From Caryophanales bacterium UBA1737 (GTDB lineage: Bacteria > Bacillota_I > Bacilli_A > ML615J-28 > CAG-313), in assembly GCA_002315915.1 (NCBI GenBank), contig DCIB01000022.1, positions 1 through 64,000 of the forward strand: a DNA stretch of 64,000 nt, written 5' to 3'. Below are positions 27,750 to 36,711 of the stretch, in pieces. Under the pieces are notes generated by a model that saw only the letters and a program-made list of their open reading frames with translations, was not told the origin of the DNA and did not search any database. Each line of letters opens with the position of its first letter. Position 1 is the first letter of the stretch. The position numbers were made by a program, and so were the translations under genes.

Positions 27750-28019
27750 ATGGTTAAATTAAGATCTCAAAGATATGGTTCTAAACAAAGACCTTTCTAT
27801 CGTTTCGTTGCAACTGATTCAAGAAATCCTCGTGATGGACGTTATATTGAAATTGTGGGTACATATAATCCACTAACTAGTCCTGCAGAAGTTAAGTTTG
27901 AAGAAGAAAAAGTTCTTAACTGGTTATCAAAAGGTGCTCTTCCTACTGATACTGTTAAAAACTTCTTAAAAGATGCTGGAATATGGAAAAAATTCGTAGA
28001 CAGCAAGAATTCTAAATAG
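27750..28019 (+). CDS. rpsP: Ribosomal protein S16
   Basis: Small-subunit protein needed for 30S assembly. The 89 residues begin '[19 protein letters not shown]' (family LRR/GxKxxPFYRIV pattern) and contain '[15 protein letters not shown]' and '[12 protein letters not shown]', all diagnostic. It heads the familiar rpsP-khpA-(rimM-trmD) group, driven by one of the strongest promoters in the window with a GGAGG ribosome-binding site. Confidence 0.97.
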   Translation: MVKLRSQRYGSKQRPFYRFVATDSRNPRDGRYIEIVGTYNPLTSPAEVKFEEEKVLNWLSKGALPTDTVKNFLKDAGIWKKFVDSKNSK

Positions 28020-28030
28020 GTGATTTAATT

Positions 28031-28288
28031 ATGGCTGACGTTAATTATCCAAATTTAATTGCGGATTTAATTAAGCCTCTAGTTACACATCCTGAAGATG
28101 TTAAATGTTCATTTGTTTCATTTGAAAATGGAGTGACAAAGATTAAAGCATCTGTTCATCCTGATGATTTAGGCCGAGTTATAGGCAAAAAAGGACGTGT
28201 GGCTGGAGCAATAAGAACGATTGCTCATGCTGCTGCTATTCGCAATAAGCAATCATTAGATATTGAATTCCTTAGCAATGAAGATTAA
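28031..28288 (+). CDS. khpA: KH-domain RNA-binding protein KhpA
   Basis: Small RNA-binding protein that partners with KhpB and is linked to cell elongation and division control in streptococci. The 85 residues are one KH domain with the 'GRVIGKKGRVAGAIRTI' GxxG loop near 55. It lies 11 bases after rpsP, as in other Firmicutes, with GGTGAT as a weak ribosome-binding site. A terminator follows, splitting it from rimM-trmD. Confidence 0.95.
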   Translation: MADVNYPNLIADLIKPLVTHPEDVKCSFVSFENGVTKIKASVHPDDLGRVIGKKGRVAGAIRTIAHAAAIRNKQSLDIEFLSNED

Positions 28289-28290
28289 TT

Positions 28291-28322
28291 GATGAATCCA
28301 CTTTAGTGGATTCATCTTTTTT
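28291..28322 (+). terminator. Intrinsic terminator after khpA
   Basis: An 11-bp perfect stem (GATGAATCCAC with GTGGATTCATC), 4-base loop and six T residues. It ends the rpsP-khpA unit. Confidence 0.9.
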
Positions 28323-28344
28323 AATTTATTTTAGTTATAAATTT

Positions 28345-28353
28345 TGATATAAT
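28345..28353 (+). promoter_or_regulatory. Extended -10 promoter of the P-type ATPase-rimM-trmD unit
   Basis: TGATATAAT, an extended -10 element 25 bases before the ATPase start, without a clear -35. It is the only promoter I see upstream of rimM and trmD. Confidence 0.6.
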
Positions 28354-28378
28354 AAACATATAATTAAAGGTAATATTT

Positions 28379-30814
28379 ATGGAAGTAAAGAAATATCAAA
28401 TATCAAAAGTTAAATCTAATAATACTTTTAATAGAATAGTTAATGAAATTAAAAAAATTAATACTGTTTTTAATGCATCACTTGATAAATCAACTAGAAT
28501 ATTACTTGTTGAATGTAATCCTGATGTAAATGATGATGCATACAATAAAGAATTATTAAAAAATATTATTAAAGCTGTTCATGTATATGAATATAAAGCT
28601 GTAGTAACTAGTATTGATAATGTTGAAGTATATAGAAAAGTTGTATATCTTAGAGGATTAGATTGTGCTTATTGCGGTTCACGTATTGAAAATATAGCAA
28701 AAAAAGAATTAAATCATCAAAAAATTATTGTTGATTATCCAACTGCTAGATTTATAATAGAAACAACTGATAAAGATTTAGTTGATCATTTAGAAGAAAG
28801 AATAACTGAAATTGCACACAAAGTAGATGAAAGAATAATTATTCAAACTCAAGAAAAAGGTAGACCTTTAGAGCAAGATATAGCAAAATCTTTGTTTACT
28901 CCTAATTTCTATATATTTTTAGCTGGACTATTTATTTATATTATAGGAATCATTATAGATCCTAATGTTGTTAAAGAATATTGGACATCAAAACCATTTG
29001 CCGTAGTCTTTATTGGATTAGGGTATTTGTTAATAGGTAACGAAGTATTTATTCGTTTTATTAAAAGTATATTTAAAGGTAGATTATTGGATGAGAACTT
29101 TTTAATGACTGTTGCCTCTATTTGTGCAATATTTATTAAAAAATATACAGAAGCTGCTGTTATACTAATTCTTTATCAAGTAGGAGATTTCTTATCTAAT
29201 TTAGCTGTTAATAGATCAAGAAAGTCTATTGCTGCACTTTTACAGTTTGATGTACAAACTGTAAAAATGCATTTAGGTGATGAAATTCAAGAAGTAGCTG
29301 TTGAAGGTGTTGTCCCAGATGATGTTTTAGTTATAAATAGTGGTGAAATGATTCCAGTAGATGGTAAGATTTGTAAAGGTAAAACTATCGTTGATATGAA
29401 AAATATCACTGGTGAATCCCTTCTTAAAACTTGTGAATTAGGTGATGAGTTATTAAGTGGATCATTAAATGTAGGTTCTCAAATAGAATTAAGAGTTACA
29501 CATACATATAATAATTCTATGATGACTAAAATAATGGATCTAGTTGAAAATTCAACAGTAAATAAAGCTAAAAGTGAAAACAACGTTACTAATTTTGCTA
29601 AATACTATACTCCAATTGTAGTATCTATTGCTGCAGTTATATTATTATTTTCCATTATTTATTCAATAATTAATAGATCTTCTATGTGGATAGAGGGATT
29701 AACTATTGTAGCTAACTTTATGGTTATAGCATGTCCTTGTGCTCTTGTAATTTCTATTCCACTTTGTTTCTTTATATCTATAGGTGTTGCATCAAAAAGA
29801 GGTATTCTAATTAGAGGAAGTAGTTATTTAGAAGCATTCTATCATATTGAAAAGTTAGTTTTTGATAAAACAGGAACTTTAACTAAAGGTGATTTTAATA
29901 TATTAAATGTTGTACCCTTAGATAAATATACTTTTACTGATGTATTAAGATATTTCTTATATACAGAGTATTATTCAGATCATCCAATTGGAAAATCTAT
30001 TGTTGATCATTATGGTAGAGATCAATTTTTTACAGAAATTATTTCTGATTTTAAAGCACTTCGTGGTGGTGCAAGAGCTACTATAAATGGATCTAAAATT
30101 TTAATCGCAAATGAAAAATTAGCTTTAAAAGAAAAACTTACATATCCAGAAGTAAACAATCCTAACTTAATAATTTATGTTTTTAAAGAAACTATTTGTA
30201 TAGGATATATTGTAATTGGTGATTCTATTAGAGATGAAGCTTTCCAAACTATTGCTCAATTAAGAAGAAATGGTATTTCTAATATTTACATGTTAACAGG
30301 AGATTCTCACTTAATTGCAGATGATGTTGCGAATAAACTTCAAATAGATGATGTATATTCAGAATTGTTACCTGATGAAAAAGTAGAATATATGGATAAA
30401 ATTAAATCATCTGTTACAAGAAAAAACGGAACAGTATGTTTCGTTGGTGATGGTGTAAATGATGCACCAGTAATATCTGCATCAGATGTTGGTATTGCAA
30501 TGGCAGATACTGCTAGTGATGTTACTATATCTATTTCTGATATAGTAATTATGAGTAGTGATTTAAGAAAACTTGTTGAATTATGCAAAATAGCAAGAAA
30601 AACCAAATCTAAAATTACATTTAATATGGTTTTTACTATTGCTGTAAAAATAGTAGTAATGTTCTTTGCAATTAGTGTGGCAGATGCTGATTTAATGCCT
30701 TTATGGTTATCTATTTTTGCTGATGTAGGTGTAAGTTTAATAGCTGTAGCTAATGCTTTATTATTGTTTGCTACTTTTAAAAAAGATAAAAAGAAGGAAG
30801 TATTACATGAATAG
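28379..30814 (+). CDS. Heavy-metal P1B-type ATPase (Zn/Cd exporter-like)
   Basis: Membrane pump using ATP to move a soft metal ion. The 811 residues have an extended N-terminal cytoplasmic part with a heavy-metal-associated domain ('LRGLDCAYCGSRIENI', CxxC near 96), the CPC metal motif in 'ACPCALVISIPL' near 452, phosphorylation site DKTGTLT near 497, the 'SDHPIG' His-Pro motif and GDGVNDAP near 690. CPC plus an Asp in the last membrane segment ('FADVGVSLIAV') point to Zn2+/Cd2+/Pb2+ over copper; the ion is inference. It is inserted between khpA and rimM and overlaps rimM by 8 bases. Confidence 0.92.
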   Translation: MEVKKYQISKVKSNNTFNRIVNEIKKINTVFNASLDKSTRILLVECNPDVNDDAYNKELLKNIIKAVHVYEYKAVVTSIDNVEVYRKVVYLRGLDCAYCGSRIENIAKKELNHQKIIVDYPTARFIIETTDKDLVDHLEERITEIAHKVDERIIIQTQEKGRPLEQDIAKSLFTPNFYIFLAGLFIYIIGIIIDPNVVKEYWTSKPFAVVFIGLGYLLIGNEVFIRFIKSIFKGRLLDENFLMTVASICAIFIKKYTEAAVILILYQVGDFLSNLAVNRSRKSIAALLQFDVQTVKMHLGDEIQEVAVEGVVPDDVLVINSGEMIPVDGKICKGKTIVDMKNITGESLLKTCELGDELLSGSLNVGSQIELRVTHTYNNSMMTKIMDLVENSTVNKAKSENNVTNFAKYYTPIVVSIAAVILLFSIIYSIINRSSMWIEGLTIVANFMVIACPCALVISIPLCFFISIGVASKRGILIRGSSYLEAFYHIEKLVFDKTGTLTKGDFNILNVVPLDKYTFTDVLRYFLYTEYYSDHPIGKSIVDHYGRDQFFTEIISDFKALRGGARATINGSKILIANEKLALKEKLTYPEVNNPNLIIYVFKETICIGYIVIGDSIRDEAFQTIAQLRRNGISNIYMLTGDSHLIADDVANKLQIDDVYSELLPDEKVEYMDKIKSSVTRKNGTVCFVGDGVNDAPVISASDVGIAMADTASDVTISISDIVIMSSDLRKLVELCKIARKTKSKITFNMVFTIAVKIVVMFFAISVADADLMPLWLSIFADVGVSLIAVANALLLFATFKKDKKKEVLHE

Positions 30815-31316
30815 TATCGAATATTTATATATTGGTCATATAGCAAATACTTTTGGATTAAAGGGAGAATTAAAAGTAGTATCAGAAAGTGATTTTATTG
30901 ACTTTAGATATAAAGTTGGAAATAAAATATTTATTAAATATGCTAATAAGTATATAGAAGTAATAATTACATCTTGTAGAATTCAAAAAGGAAATGTCAT
31001 AATTACCATAAATCATTTATTTGATATAAATGATGTAGAAAAATATATAGGTGCTGATATATATTGTGACAAAAATAATAAACCAATATTAAATGATGGT
31101 GAATATTTAATAGATGATTTAGTATCTAAAAAAGTATATTTAGAGAATAATACTTATTTTGGTATAGTAAATGATGTATTAATTCTTCCTTCTAATAAAG
31201 TATTAGAAATTAAAAAAGAAAATAATGAAATATATTTATTACCATTTATTAAAGATTATGTAATAAATATAGATGAGAATATTGTTATTAAATTATGTGA
31301 GGTAGAAGTATGCTAA
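30807..31316 (+). CDS. rimM: 16S rRNA processing protein RimM
   Basis: Assembly factor for the 30S head, binding S19. The 169 residues show 'YIGHIANTFGLKGELKVV' at the N terminus (family G-I-x-G-x-H-G-x-x-G-E-V) and the PRC-barrel C-terminal part ('YLIDDLVSKKVYLENN', 'VLEIKKENNEIYLLPFIKDYV'). I start at ATG 30807, preceded by AAGGAAG; an upstream in-frame ATG lies deep inside the ATPase gene. The start overlaps the ATPase stop by 8 bases, so its translation is coupled to the pump. Confidence 0.94.
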   Translation: MNSIEYLYIGHIANTFGLKGELKVVSESDFIDFRYKVGNKIFIKYANKYIEVIITSCRIQKGNVIITINHLFDINDVEKYIGADIYCDKNNKPILNDGEYLIDDLVSKKVYLENNTYFGIVNDVLILPSNKVLEIKKENNEIYLLPFIKDYVINIDENIVIKLCEVEVC

Positions 31317-32041
31317 CATTTGATGTATTAACATTATTCCCAGAAATGATTGAAGGATTTATTAATTCATCAATATTAAAAAAAGCTATTGATAAAGAAT
31401 TAATAAAAGTAAATATTATTAATTTTAGAGATTTTTCTACTAATAAACATCATACAGTTGATGATTATGCATATGGTGGTGGAGCAGGTATGCTTATAAG
31501 TGTAGAACCAATTGTTGCAGCACTTAAAAGCATAAATGGTTATCAAAATGCAAAGAAGATTCTTACCAGTGCATCAGGTAGTATTTGGAATGAGACAAAA
31601 GCCTTAAATTATTCAAAAGAAGAACATATAATTATTATTTGTGGTCATTATGAAGGAATAGATGCCAGAATATTAAATTATATTGATGATGAAGTATCTA
31701 TAGGTGATTATGTATTAACAGGTGGAGAATTACCAGCTGGAATTATTATTGATTCAATATCTAGACTTGTTAAAGGAGTTATCAGTGATGATTCAATAAT
31801 ACATGAATCATATAATGATAACTTATTAGAATATCCTCAATATACTCACCCACAAGAATTTGAAGGTTTAGTAGTTCCTGATGTCTTAATATCTGGACAT
31901 CATGCTAATATTGAAAAATTTAAAAGATATGAATCACTTAAAAAAACATATCTTGTTAGACCAGATCTATTAAAAAAAGTTGTATTATCTGATAATGATA
32001 AAAAGATGTTAGAAGAAATAATTAAAAATGAAAAGAAGTAA
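31310..32041 (+). CDS. trmD: tRNA (guanine-37-N1)-methyltransferase
   Basis: SPOUT-class enzyme making m1G37, which prevents +1 frameshifting at proline and related codons. The 243 residues carry 'FDVLTLFPEMIEGF' at the N terminus, 'DDYAYGGGAGML' near 55, the knot motif 'ICGHYEGIDARI' near 110 and 'SIGDYVLTGGELPA' near 132. It overlaps rimM by 7 bases. rplS, which usually follows in Firmicutes, is absent from the window. Confidence 0.97.
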   Translation: MLTFDVLTLFPEMIEGFINSSILKKAIDKELIKVNIINFRDFSTNKHHTVDDYAYGGGAGMLISVEPIVAALKSINGYQNAKKILTSASGSIWNETKALNYSKEEHIIIICGHYEGIDARILNYIDDEVSIGDYVLTGGELPAGIIIDSISRLVKGVISDDSIIHESYNDNLLEYPQYTHPQEFEGLVVPDVLISGHHANIEKFKRYESLKKTYLVRPDLLKKVVLSDNDKKMLEEIIKNEKK

Positions 32042-32064
32042 GTTCATTATGAACTTACTTCTTT
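32032..32064. terminator. Bidirectional terminator between trmD and cvfB
   Basis: A stem of at least 15 bp (AAAAGAAGTAAGTTCA with its near-perfect complement) and a 3-base loop overlap both convergent stop codons. A-rich left and T-rich right flanks suit termination in both directions. Confidence 0.8.
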
Positions 32065-32909
32065 ATAATTTTATAATCTTCTATTTCTATTATTCTATCT
32101 GAATATAAAGCACCAACTGCTCTTTTAAAAGCACTTTTACTCATATTAAATAAATGTTGTATTGCATCTGGTGTTGATTTATTACCAAGAGGTATAACTC
32201 CACCAAAATTATTTAAATAGTTTAATAATGTATCTCTATCTTGAGATATCATTAATTCCTTTTGTTCAATTAATGTACCATTATATTCCGAATCTTTATT
32301 TACGTTAATTATTTTTACATCAATTCTTTCACCTAATCTATATCTTTTTCGCATTAGACTTTTAAAAATAAAAATAGGTTTATAATCATCAGTTAAACAA
32401 GTAATTCCTGATTGTGAATAATGAGTAACTGTAGCAGAAACTGTATCTCCCACATTATATGTAATATCATTTACATTCTTAACTAAATCTTTAGAAACAA
32501 TTTTAACAACTAATGAATCTTTTTTTACCTTTAATGTTACAGGTAAATAATCTCCTACTTTTGGCCAAGATGAAAGTGAACCTGGTAAATCATCTTTGGA
32601 TAATAATATATCTTTTGCAATATTAATATTAATAAATGCTCCAGAATGTTCAAGTACATTTACTACTTTACAAAAATCATATTTAGTAGTTGATATAGAT
32701 GGTTCTTCTAATGTTGCACATAAACGATGTTTATTATCGTAATATAAAAATGCATCTACTTCATCGAATGGTTTTAATTTTTTATTATTACATTGATTAA
32801 AATGTAAAAATATTTCATTAGTATTATCATCTTTTGGATATAAAGTATATGCTATATCTGTTTCTTTTTTTACTATTAAATGGTTAATATTACCAATTTG
32901 TATACTCAT
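32055..32909 (-). CDS. cvfB: S1-like RNA-binding protein CvfB
   Basis: Homologue of Staphylococcus CvfB/Bacillus YitL, an RNA-binding protein tied to virulence-gene expression in staphylococci; its molecular role is not settled. The 284 residues comprise several S1/OB-like barrels (about 1-215) and the conserved C-terminal winged helix 'IQHLFNMSKSAFKRAVGALY' near 250-280. The start is placed at 32909 because AAAGGA lies just upstream; a TTG at 32918 is less likely. The minus-strand promoter is probably TGATATACT at about 32931-32939. Confidence 0.88.
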   Translation of the reverse strand: MSIQIGNINHLIVKKETDIAYTLYPKDDNTNEIFLHFNQCNNKKLKPFDEVDAFLYYDNKHRLCATLEEPSISTTKYDFCKVVNVLEHSGAFININIAKDILLSKDDLPGSLSSWPKVGDYLPVTLKVKKDSLVVKIVSKDLVKNVNDITYNVGDTVSATVTHYSQSGITCLTDDYKPIFIFKSLMRKRYRLGERIDVKIINVNKDSEYNGTLIEQKELMISQDRDTLLNYLNNFGGVIPLGNKSTPDAIQHLFNMSKSAFKRAVGALYSDRIIEIEDYKIIKK

Positions 32910-32986
32910 ATTTATCAATCCTTTATTAAAAGTATATCAAATATTTGTTTTATATTCTAAATATAAAGATTTTTATATGAAGAATA

Positions 32987-32995
32987 TGTTAAAAT
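32987..32995 (+). promoter_or_regulatory. Extended -10 promoter giving a probably leaderless message
   Basis: TGTTAAAAT ends 7 bases before the start codon of the GNAT fusion gene. The expected transcription start falls on or beside the ATG, with no ribosome-binding site between. Confidence 0.5.
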
Positions 32996-33002
32996 ATTTA
33001 AT

Positions 33003-33836
33003 ATGAAAGATATATTAATAACACCAATAAAACAAACAATTAATGAAGATTTAATAAAAGAATATGAAAATGATATTGAACATGCTTGTGATATAAAACT
33101 TAATGTAAGTTTTATATCACATAATGCATCAAAACCAAATGGTTTATGTGATGAAGCATGGAATTCTATTTATCCATTTGTAAATAAATTAGCAAATGGT
33201 GAATATAATTTATATGATGGATGGATGAAAGATCCTAAAACTGCCATGATTTCGTGTAATGATGGGTTTAGACCAGTATCATTTCTATTAAAAGTATTAG
33301 AGAAAAAAGATATTCATAACGATAATGTAAAATTAGTAAAATTAAGTTATGAATATAAAGATTTATTCTTTGATATGATGGAAGAGTGGTTAAGAATTGA
33401 TGGCGTAACTTCTCCAAAAGCAATATTTAAAAATGATTATCGTGATTTTGATAATTATTTGAATAATTTAGAAGTAACTTTTCCTCATGATGGATTAATT
33501 CCTGATTCTATGTTTTTCTTGTTAGATACAAATATTAATAAATTCATTGGTGCATGTAATATTAGACATTATTTAAATGAAGGACTATTATTATATGGAG
33601 GTCATATTGGAGATGGTATAAGACCTCTTTGTAGAAATAAAGGCTATGCACAAGTAATGGTTAAACTTGCATTAGAAGAATGTAAAAAATTAAATATTGA
33701 TAAAATTTTAATGACTTGCCTAGATACTAATATAGGTTCTGCTAAAACTATTATTTATAATGGTGGTATTTATGAAAATAGTGTATTAGAAGAAGACGAA
33801 GGTATCTTAGATCGCTATTGGATAGATTTAAAATAA
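33003..33836 (+). CDS. GNAT acetyltransferase fused to an N-terminal TIGR04076-like domain
   Basis: The 277 residues read as two parts. Residues about 1-95 resemble the small TIGR04076 family ('GLCDEAWNSIYPFVNKLANG' and 'MISCNDGFRPVSFLLK'). Residues about 100-277 are a GNAT N-acetyltransferase: 'KLVKLSYEYKDLFFDMMEEW', 'LNEGLLLYGGHIGDGIRP', then the acetyl-CoA loop 'RPLCRNKGYAQVMVKLAL' near 200 and 'CLDTNIGSAKTIIYNGG'. The substrate is unknown. The promoter position suggests a leaderless message. It is followed by a YhhN gene 23 bases later. Confidence 0.72.
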   Translation: MKDILITPIKQTINEDLIKEYENDIEHACDIKLNVSFISHNASKPNGLCDEAWNSIYPFVNKLANGEYNLYDGWMKDPKTAMISCNDGFRPVSFLLKVLEKKDIHNDNVKLVKLSYEYKDLFFDMMEEWLRIDGVTSPKAIFKNDYRDFDNYLNNLEVTFPHDGLIPDSMFFLLDTNINKFIGACNIRHYLNEGLLLYGGHIGDGIRPLCRNKGYAQVMVKLALEECKKLNIDKILMTCLDTNIGSAKTIIYNGGIYENSVLEEDEGILDRYWIDLK

Positions 33837-33859
33837 AATATATATAAAGGAGTAACAAT

Positions 33860-34543
33860 ATGTTTTTACCTATTTTACTTGCTGTACTTGGTTGTATTAC
33901 TCAAGCAGCATTTATTATTGTAGAACATAAAGAAAAATATGTTCTAGCAGTTATATTAAAAGGAACTGCATCATTATTTTTTGTTGGATTAGGTATTTAT
34001 TCATGTATAAAAACAACTAATGTATCTAATGTTCCAACTTTAGTATTAATTGGATTAATTCTTGGTCTTGTAGGAGATGTATGTCTTAATTTAAGATTTG
34101 TATTTCCTAAAATTGGATCAAAAATATTCTTAGCAGGTGTTGCAGCATTCTTATCTGGACATATTTTATATTTATGTGCAATATGTCAAAATACTGCTTA
34201 CGGAGTATTTTATGCAGTTATAGCTGGAATTATTATTGCGGCAATAATTCTATTAATTATATTTAAAAAATTAGAAGTTAAAATATCATATAAAATATTT
34301 GGTATTGTGTATATCGGTGCTGTTGTAGTTATGACTTCTATAGCAGTATTTAATATGGTTACTGTACCAACTAATTTTAATTCATTATATGCTGTTGGAG
34401 CTTTAGCATTTACTATATCAGATATAGTACTTATTTTTAATTCATTTGGTCCTAATCCTAAATTTAGTTTAAGAATTACTAATTTATCTTTCTATTATAT
34501 TGGCCAAATCTTAATTGCATTAAGTGTATTATTCTTAAAGTAG
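33860..34543 (+). CDS. YhhN/TMEM86-family membrane protein (lysoplasmalogenase-like)
   Basis: The 227 residues are nearly all hydrophobic, with about eight membrane segments. Family signatures are 'LILGLVGDVCLNLRFVF' near 70 and 'FLAGVAAFLSGHILYLCAI' near 95, plus a late 'SDIVLIFNSF' segment. Animal TMEM86 and some bacterial relatives hydrolyse the vinyl-ether bond of lysoplasmalogens; whether this one does is unknown. AAAGGAG is the ribosome-binding site. The next gene starts one base after its stop. Confidence 0.8.
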   Translation: MFLPILLAVLGCITQAAFIIVEHKEKYVLAVILKGTASLFFVGLGIYSCIKTTNVSNVPTLVLIGLILGLVGDVCLNLRFVFPKIGSKIFLAGVAAFLSGHILYLCAICQNTAYGVFYAVIAGIIIAAIILLIIFKKLEVKISYKIFGIVYIGAVVVMTSIAVFNMVTVPTNFNSLYAVGALAFTISDIVLIFNSFGPNPKFSLRITNLSFYYIGQILIALSVLFLK

Positions 34544-34544
34544 T

Positions 34545-35084
34545 ATGTCAATAAAAGATAAATTATTAAAAAAGAAAGAAGAATTAAAAGAAAAGAAAGA
34601 AAAAACTAAGAAATTTATTAATACTATTCAATTAATAATTACTTATTTTGGAGTTATTTTCTTTATATATTCTTCTATATCATCAGTTATTAAAAATTAT
34701 CAAACATCTAAATATTATCCTTATATTATAGGATCAACTGTTGTATATTTGATAATATTCATTATATTTGTTATATTTAATGCTAAAAACAAAGATAATT
34801 TAAAGAAAGAAACTAAAGAGTTTAAATCTACTTTTAAATTTTTAAAAACAATCTTATCTTTAGTATTTGATGTTTCTGCATTACTTATTTTGCTTGAATC
34901 TTTATCTTTATTACAACAAGTAACAGATCTTGAATTATTTATTAAAACTATTATTTCAGGTATAGTATTATTCTGGAAGATTTTAATGGCTTTAAGAAAA
35001 ATTCGTAAATTTATAAAGAAAAAGGTTAAAGCAAGTAAGAAAAATAAAGTTAAACAAGATACTTATGAAGATGATGAAGATTAA
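34545..35084 (+). CDS. Hypothetical membrane protein with charged ends
   Basis: I do not recognise this 179-residue protein. It starts with a highly charged Lys/Glu helix (about 1-25), has two hydrophobic segments at about 28-46 and 60-82, a charged loop, two more at about 100-120 and 130-148, and a Lys-rich then acidic tail. It is coupled to the YhhN gene (one-base gap) and followed by a strong terminator. Confidence 0.6.
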   Translation: MSIKDKLLKKKEELKEKKEKTKKFINTIQLIITYFGVIFFIYSSISSVIKNYQTSKYYPYIIGSTVVYLIIFIIFVIFNAKNKDNLKKETKEFKSTFKFLKTILSLVFDVSALLILLESLSLLQQVTDLELFIKTIISGIVLFWKILMALRKIRKFIKKKVKASKKNKVKQDTYEDDED

Positions 35085-35094
35085 TTAAATTAAC

Positions 35095-35126
35095 AATCTG
35101 TAATAATATTTATTACAGATTTTTTT
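35095..35126 (+). terminator. Intrinsic terminator
   Basis: An 11-bp perfect stem (AATCTGTAATA with TATTACAGATT), 5-base loop and seven T residues. It closes the GNAT-YhhN-membrane protein unit. Confidence 0.9.
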
Positions 35127-35204
35127 CTTTATATGATTAATGGAAATGAATAAGTATAAATGATAAAATAATAATGAATATAATATTGAAGGGAAATATA
35201 TATA

Positions 35205-36686
35205 ATGAAAAAATTTTTAATGGTGCTAATTGTCCTATTTGGATTTATTGGCGTTGTTGCTGGTGCAGTAAACGTTGTTGGTCCTGAACTAGATAGCGGA
35301 GGATACAGATACGTTATTGGTGGATTTGTTAATTCATTTATTGTACCGACTAATCAACAAGTAAAATCAGTTAAAGAAAAAACTGGTGGTATTATTAAAG
35401 GCGTATGTCACATGAAAGGATGGGAAAATGATCCTAATAACGCTGGTGAATATATTATTAATGCTACAACTACAACTTTAGCAAAAGAATGTGGATTAGG
35501 TTGGGTAAGATTTGATTTATCTGATCCTGCTTTAGATAAAAATGGAAATGAAACAACTGGATATAAAAACTTTAAAGAACAAGCTAGAGCATATCATAAA
35601 GCTGGATTTAAAGTAATGGTTGTTACTCCTTATCCTCAAGAATATGCTGAATGGGATATTGGAAATGGTAATTTTGGAGATATTAGAACTCCTGAAGGTC
35701 AAGCATTTCTTGCAAAAGATGCTAAATATATTAGAGAAGATTTAGCTGAAGTAGTTGATGCAATTCAAATTACTAATGAAATGCCAGTAAATCGTTTTAG
35801 AAATCCATATACTTTAGAAGAAGCTGCAAATTATATTAGAATTCAATTAAAAGCTATGTCAGAAGTAGAAGCAGAAAAGAATTTAAATGATAATGTAATT
35901 ATTGGTTATAATGTTGCAGATTTTTCAATGTATTCATTCTATGAATTATTATCTGATTGTAATTGCTATTGTGATTATTTAGGAGTAGATTTATATTTAG
36001 GATGTTTTGAATCTACATTTAAAGATTTATTTATCTATGACTTTGTATTAAGAGGTTTTTTTGGTGCATCTGGTTTACCAATTATCTTAAATGAATTTGG
36101 ATATATAGGCGCGGGAACTCCAATGGATGATGATGATAAAAATGCTTATTTACAACAAACATATGGATATGCAAATGAAGCTGCTGCAACTGCTGATATT
36201 GTTAATTTATTAAAACATGAATCATTTAATGAAGAAATTCTAGTTCATTTAATGGAAGAACTAAAAAATATAGATGGTTTAACTGTAGCACAATCAAAAG
36301 CTTATATAGATACTTTAACTGATACAGAAAAAGCTAAAGTTGCTAGTATGTTATTTGATCCAGATGATACAAATACTTATTGTCAACATTTCTATAAATG
36401 TTTAAATGAAGGATTCCAATTAACTAATTATGAACATACTTTAGAAGGACAAAAGAATTTTTATTCAGACTTAATCAATGATCATTTATCAAAAATGCCA
36501 TTCTTACTTGGATGTTTTGTATATTGTTGGGCAGATTCAGATGAATGTTATATTTGTGGATCTGCTGAATGTCCAGTAGAAACTGGTTGGGGACTTGTAT
36601 CAATGGATGGAGATTATCAATATAATACATCAACACCAAAACCATGTTATAATGCTATAAAAGAAGCATTCGCAAATTGGAAATAA
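35205..36686 (+). CDS. Secreted or membrane-anchored glycosidase-like TIM-barrel protein
   Basis: The 493 residues begin with a signal-peptide-like or anchoring helix (about 3-24, 'FLMVLIVLFGFIGVVAGA'). The rest looks like a clan GH-A glycosidase: 'LGWVRFDLSDPAL', 'HKAGFKVMVVTPYPQEY', a probable acid/base Glu192 in 'AIQITNEMP' and a probable nucleophile Glu297 in 'PIILNEFGY', about 105 residues apart as in GH5-like enzymes. A Cys-rich C-terminal stretch ('CFVYCWADSDECYICGSAEC') is unusual. Exact family and substrate unknown. GAAGGG is the ribosome-binding site; an SDR gene follows. Confidence 0.6.
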   Translation: MKKFLMVLIVLFGFIGVVAGAVNVVGPELDSGGYRYVIGGFVNSFIVPTNQQVKSVKEKTGGIIKGVCHMKGWENDPNNAGEYIINATTTTLAKECGLGWVRFDLSDPALDKNGNETTGYKNFKEQARAYHKAGFKVMVVTPYPQEYAEWDIGNGNFGDIRTPEGQAFLAKDAKYIREDLAEVVDAIQITNEMPVNRFRNPYTLEEAANYIRIQLKAMSEVEAEKNLNDNVIIGYNVADFSMYSFYELLSDCNCYCDYLGVDLYLGCFESTFKDLFIYDFVLRGFFGASGLPIILNEFGYIGAGTPMDDDDKNAYLQQTYGYANEAAATADIVNLLKHESFNEEILVHLMEELKNIDGLTVAQSKAYIDTLTDTEKAKVASMLFDPDDTNTYCQHFYKCLNEGFQLTNYEHTLEGQKNFYSDLINDHLSKMPFLLGCFVYCWADSDECYICGSAECPVETGWGLVSMDGDYQYNTSTPKPCYNAIKEAFANWK

Positions 36687-36711
36687 TTTTAAAAGGAGAA
36701 TATTATTCAAA

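Noticed and set aside
30753..30806. Longer RimM N terminus inside the P-type ATPase gene
   Set aside because: It encodes a hydrophobic out-of-frame peptide from the ATPase's last membrane segment and lacks a ribosome-binding site; RimM begins at 30807.
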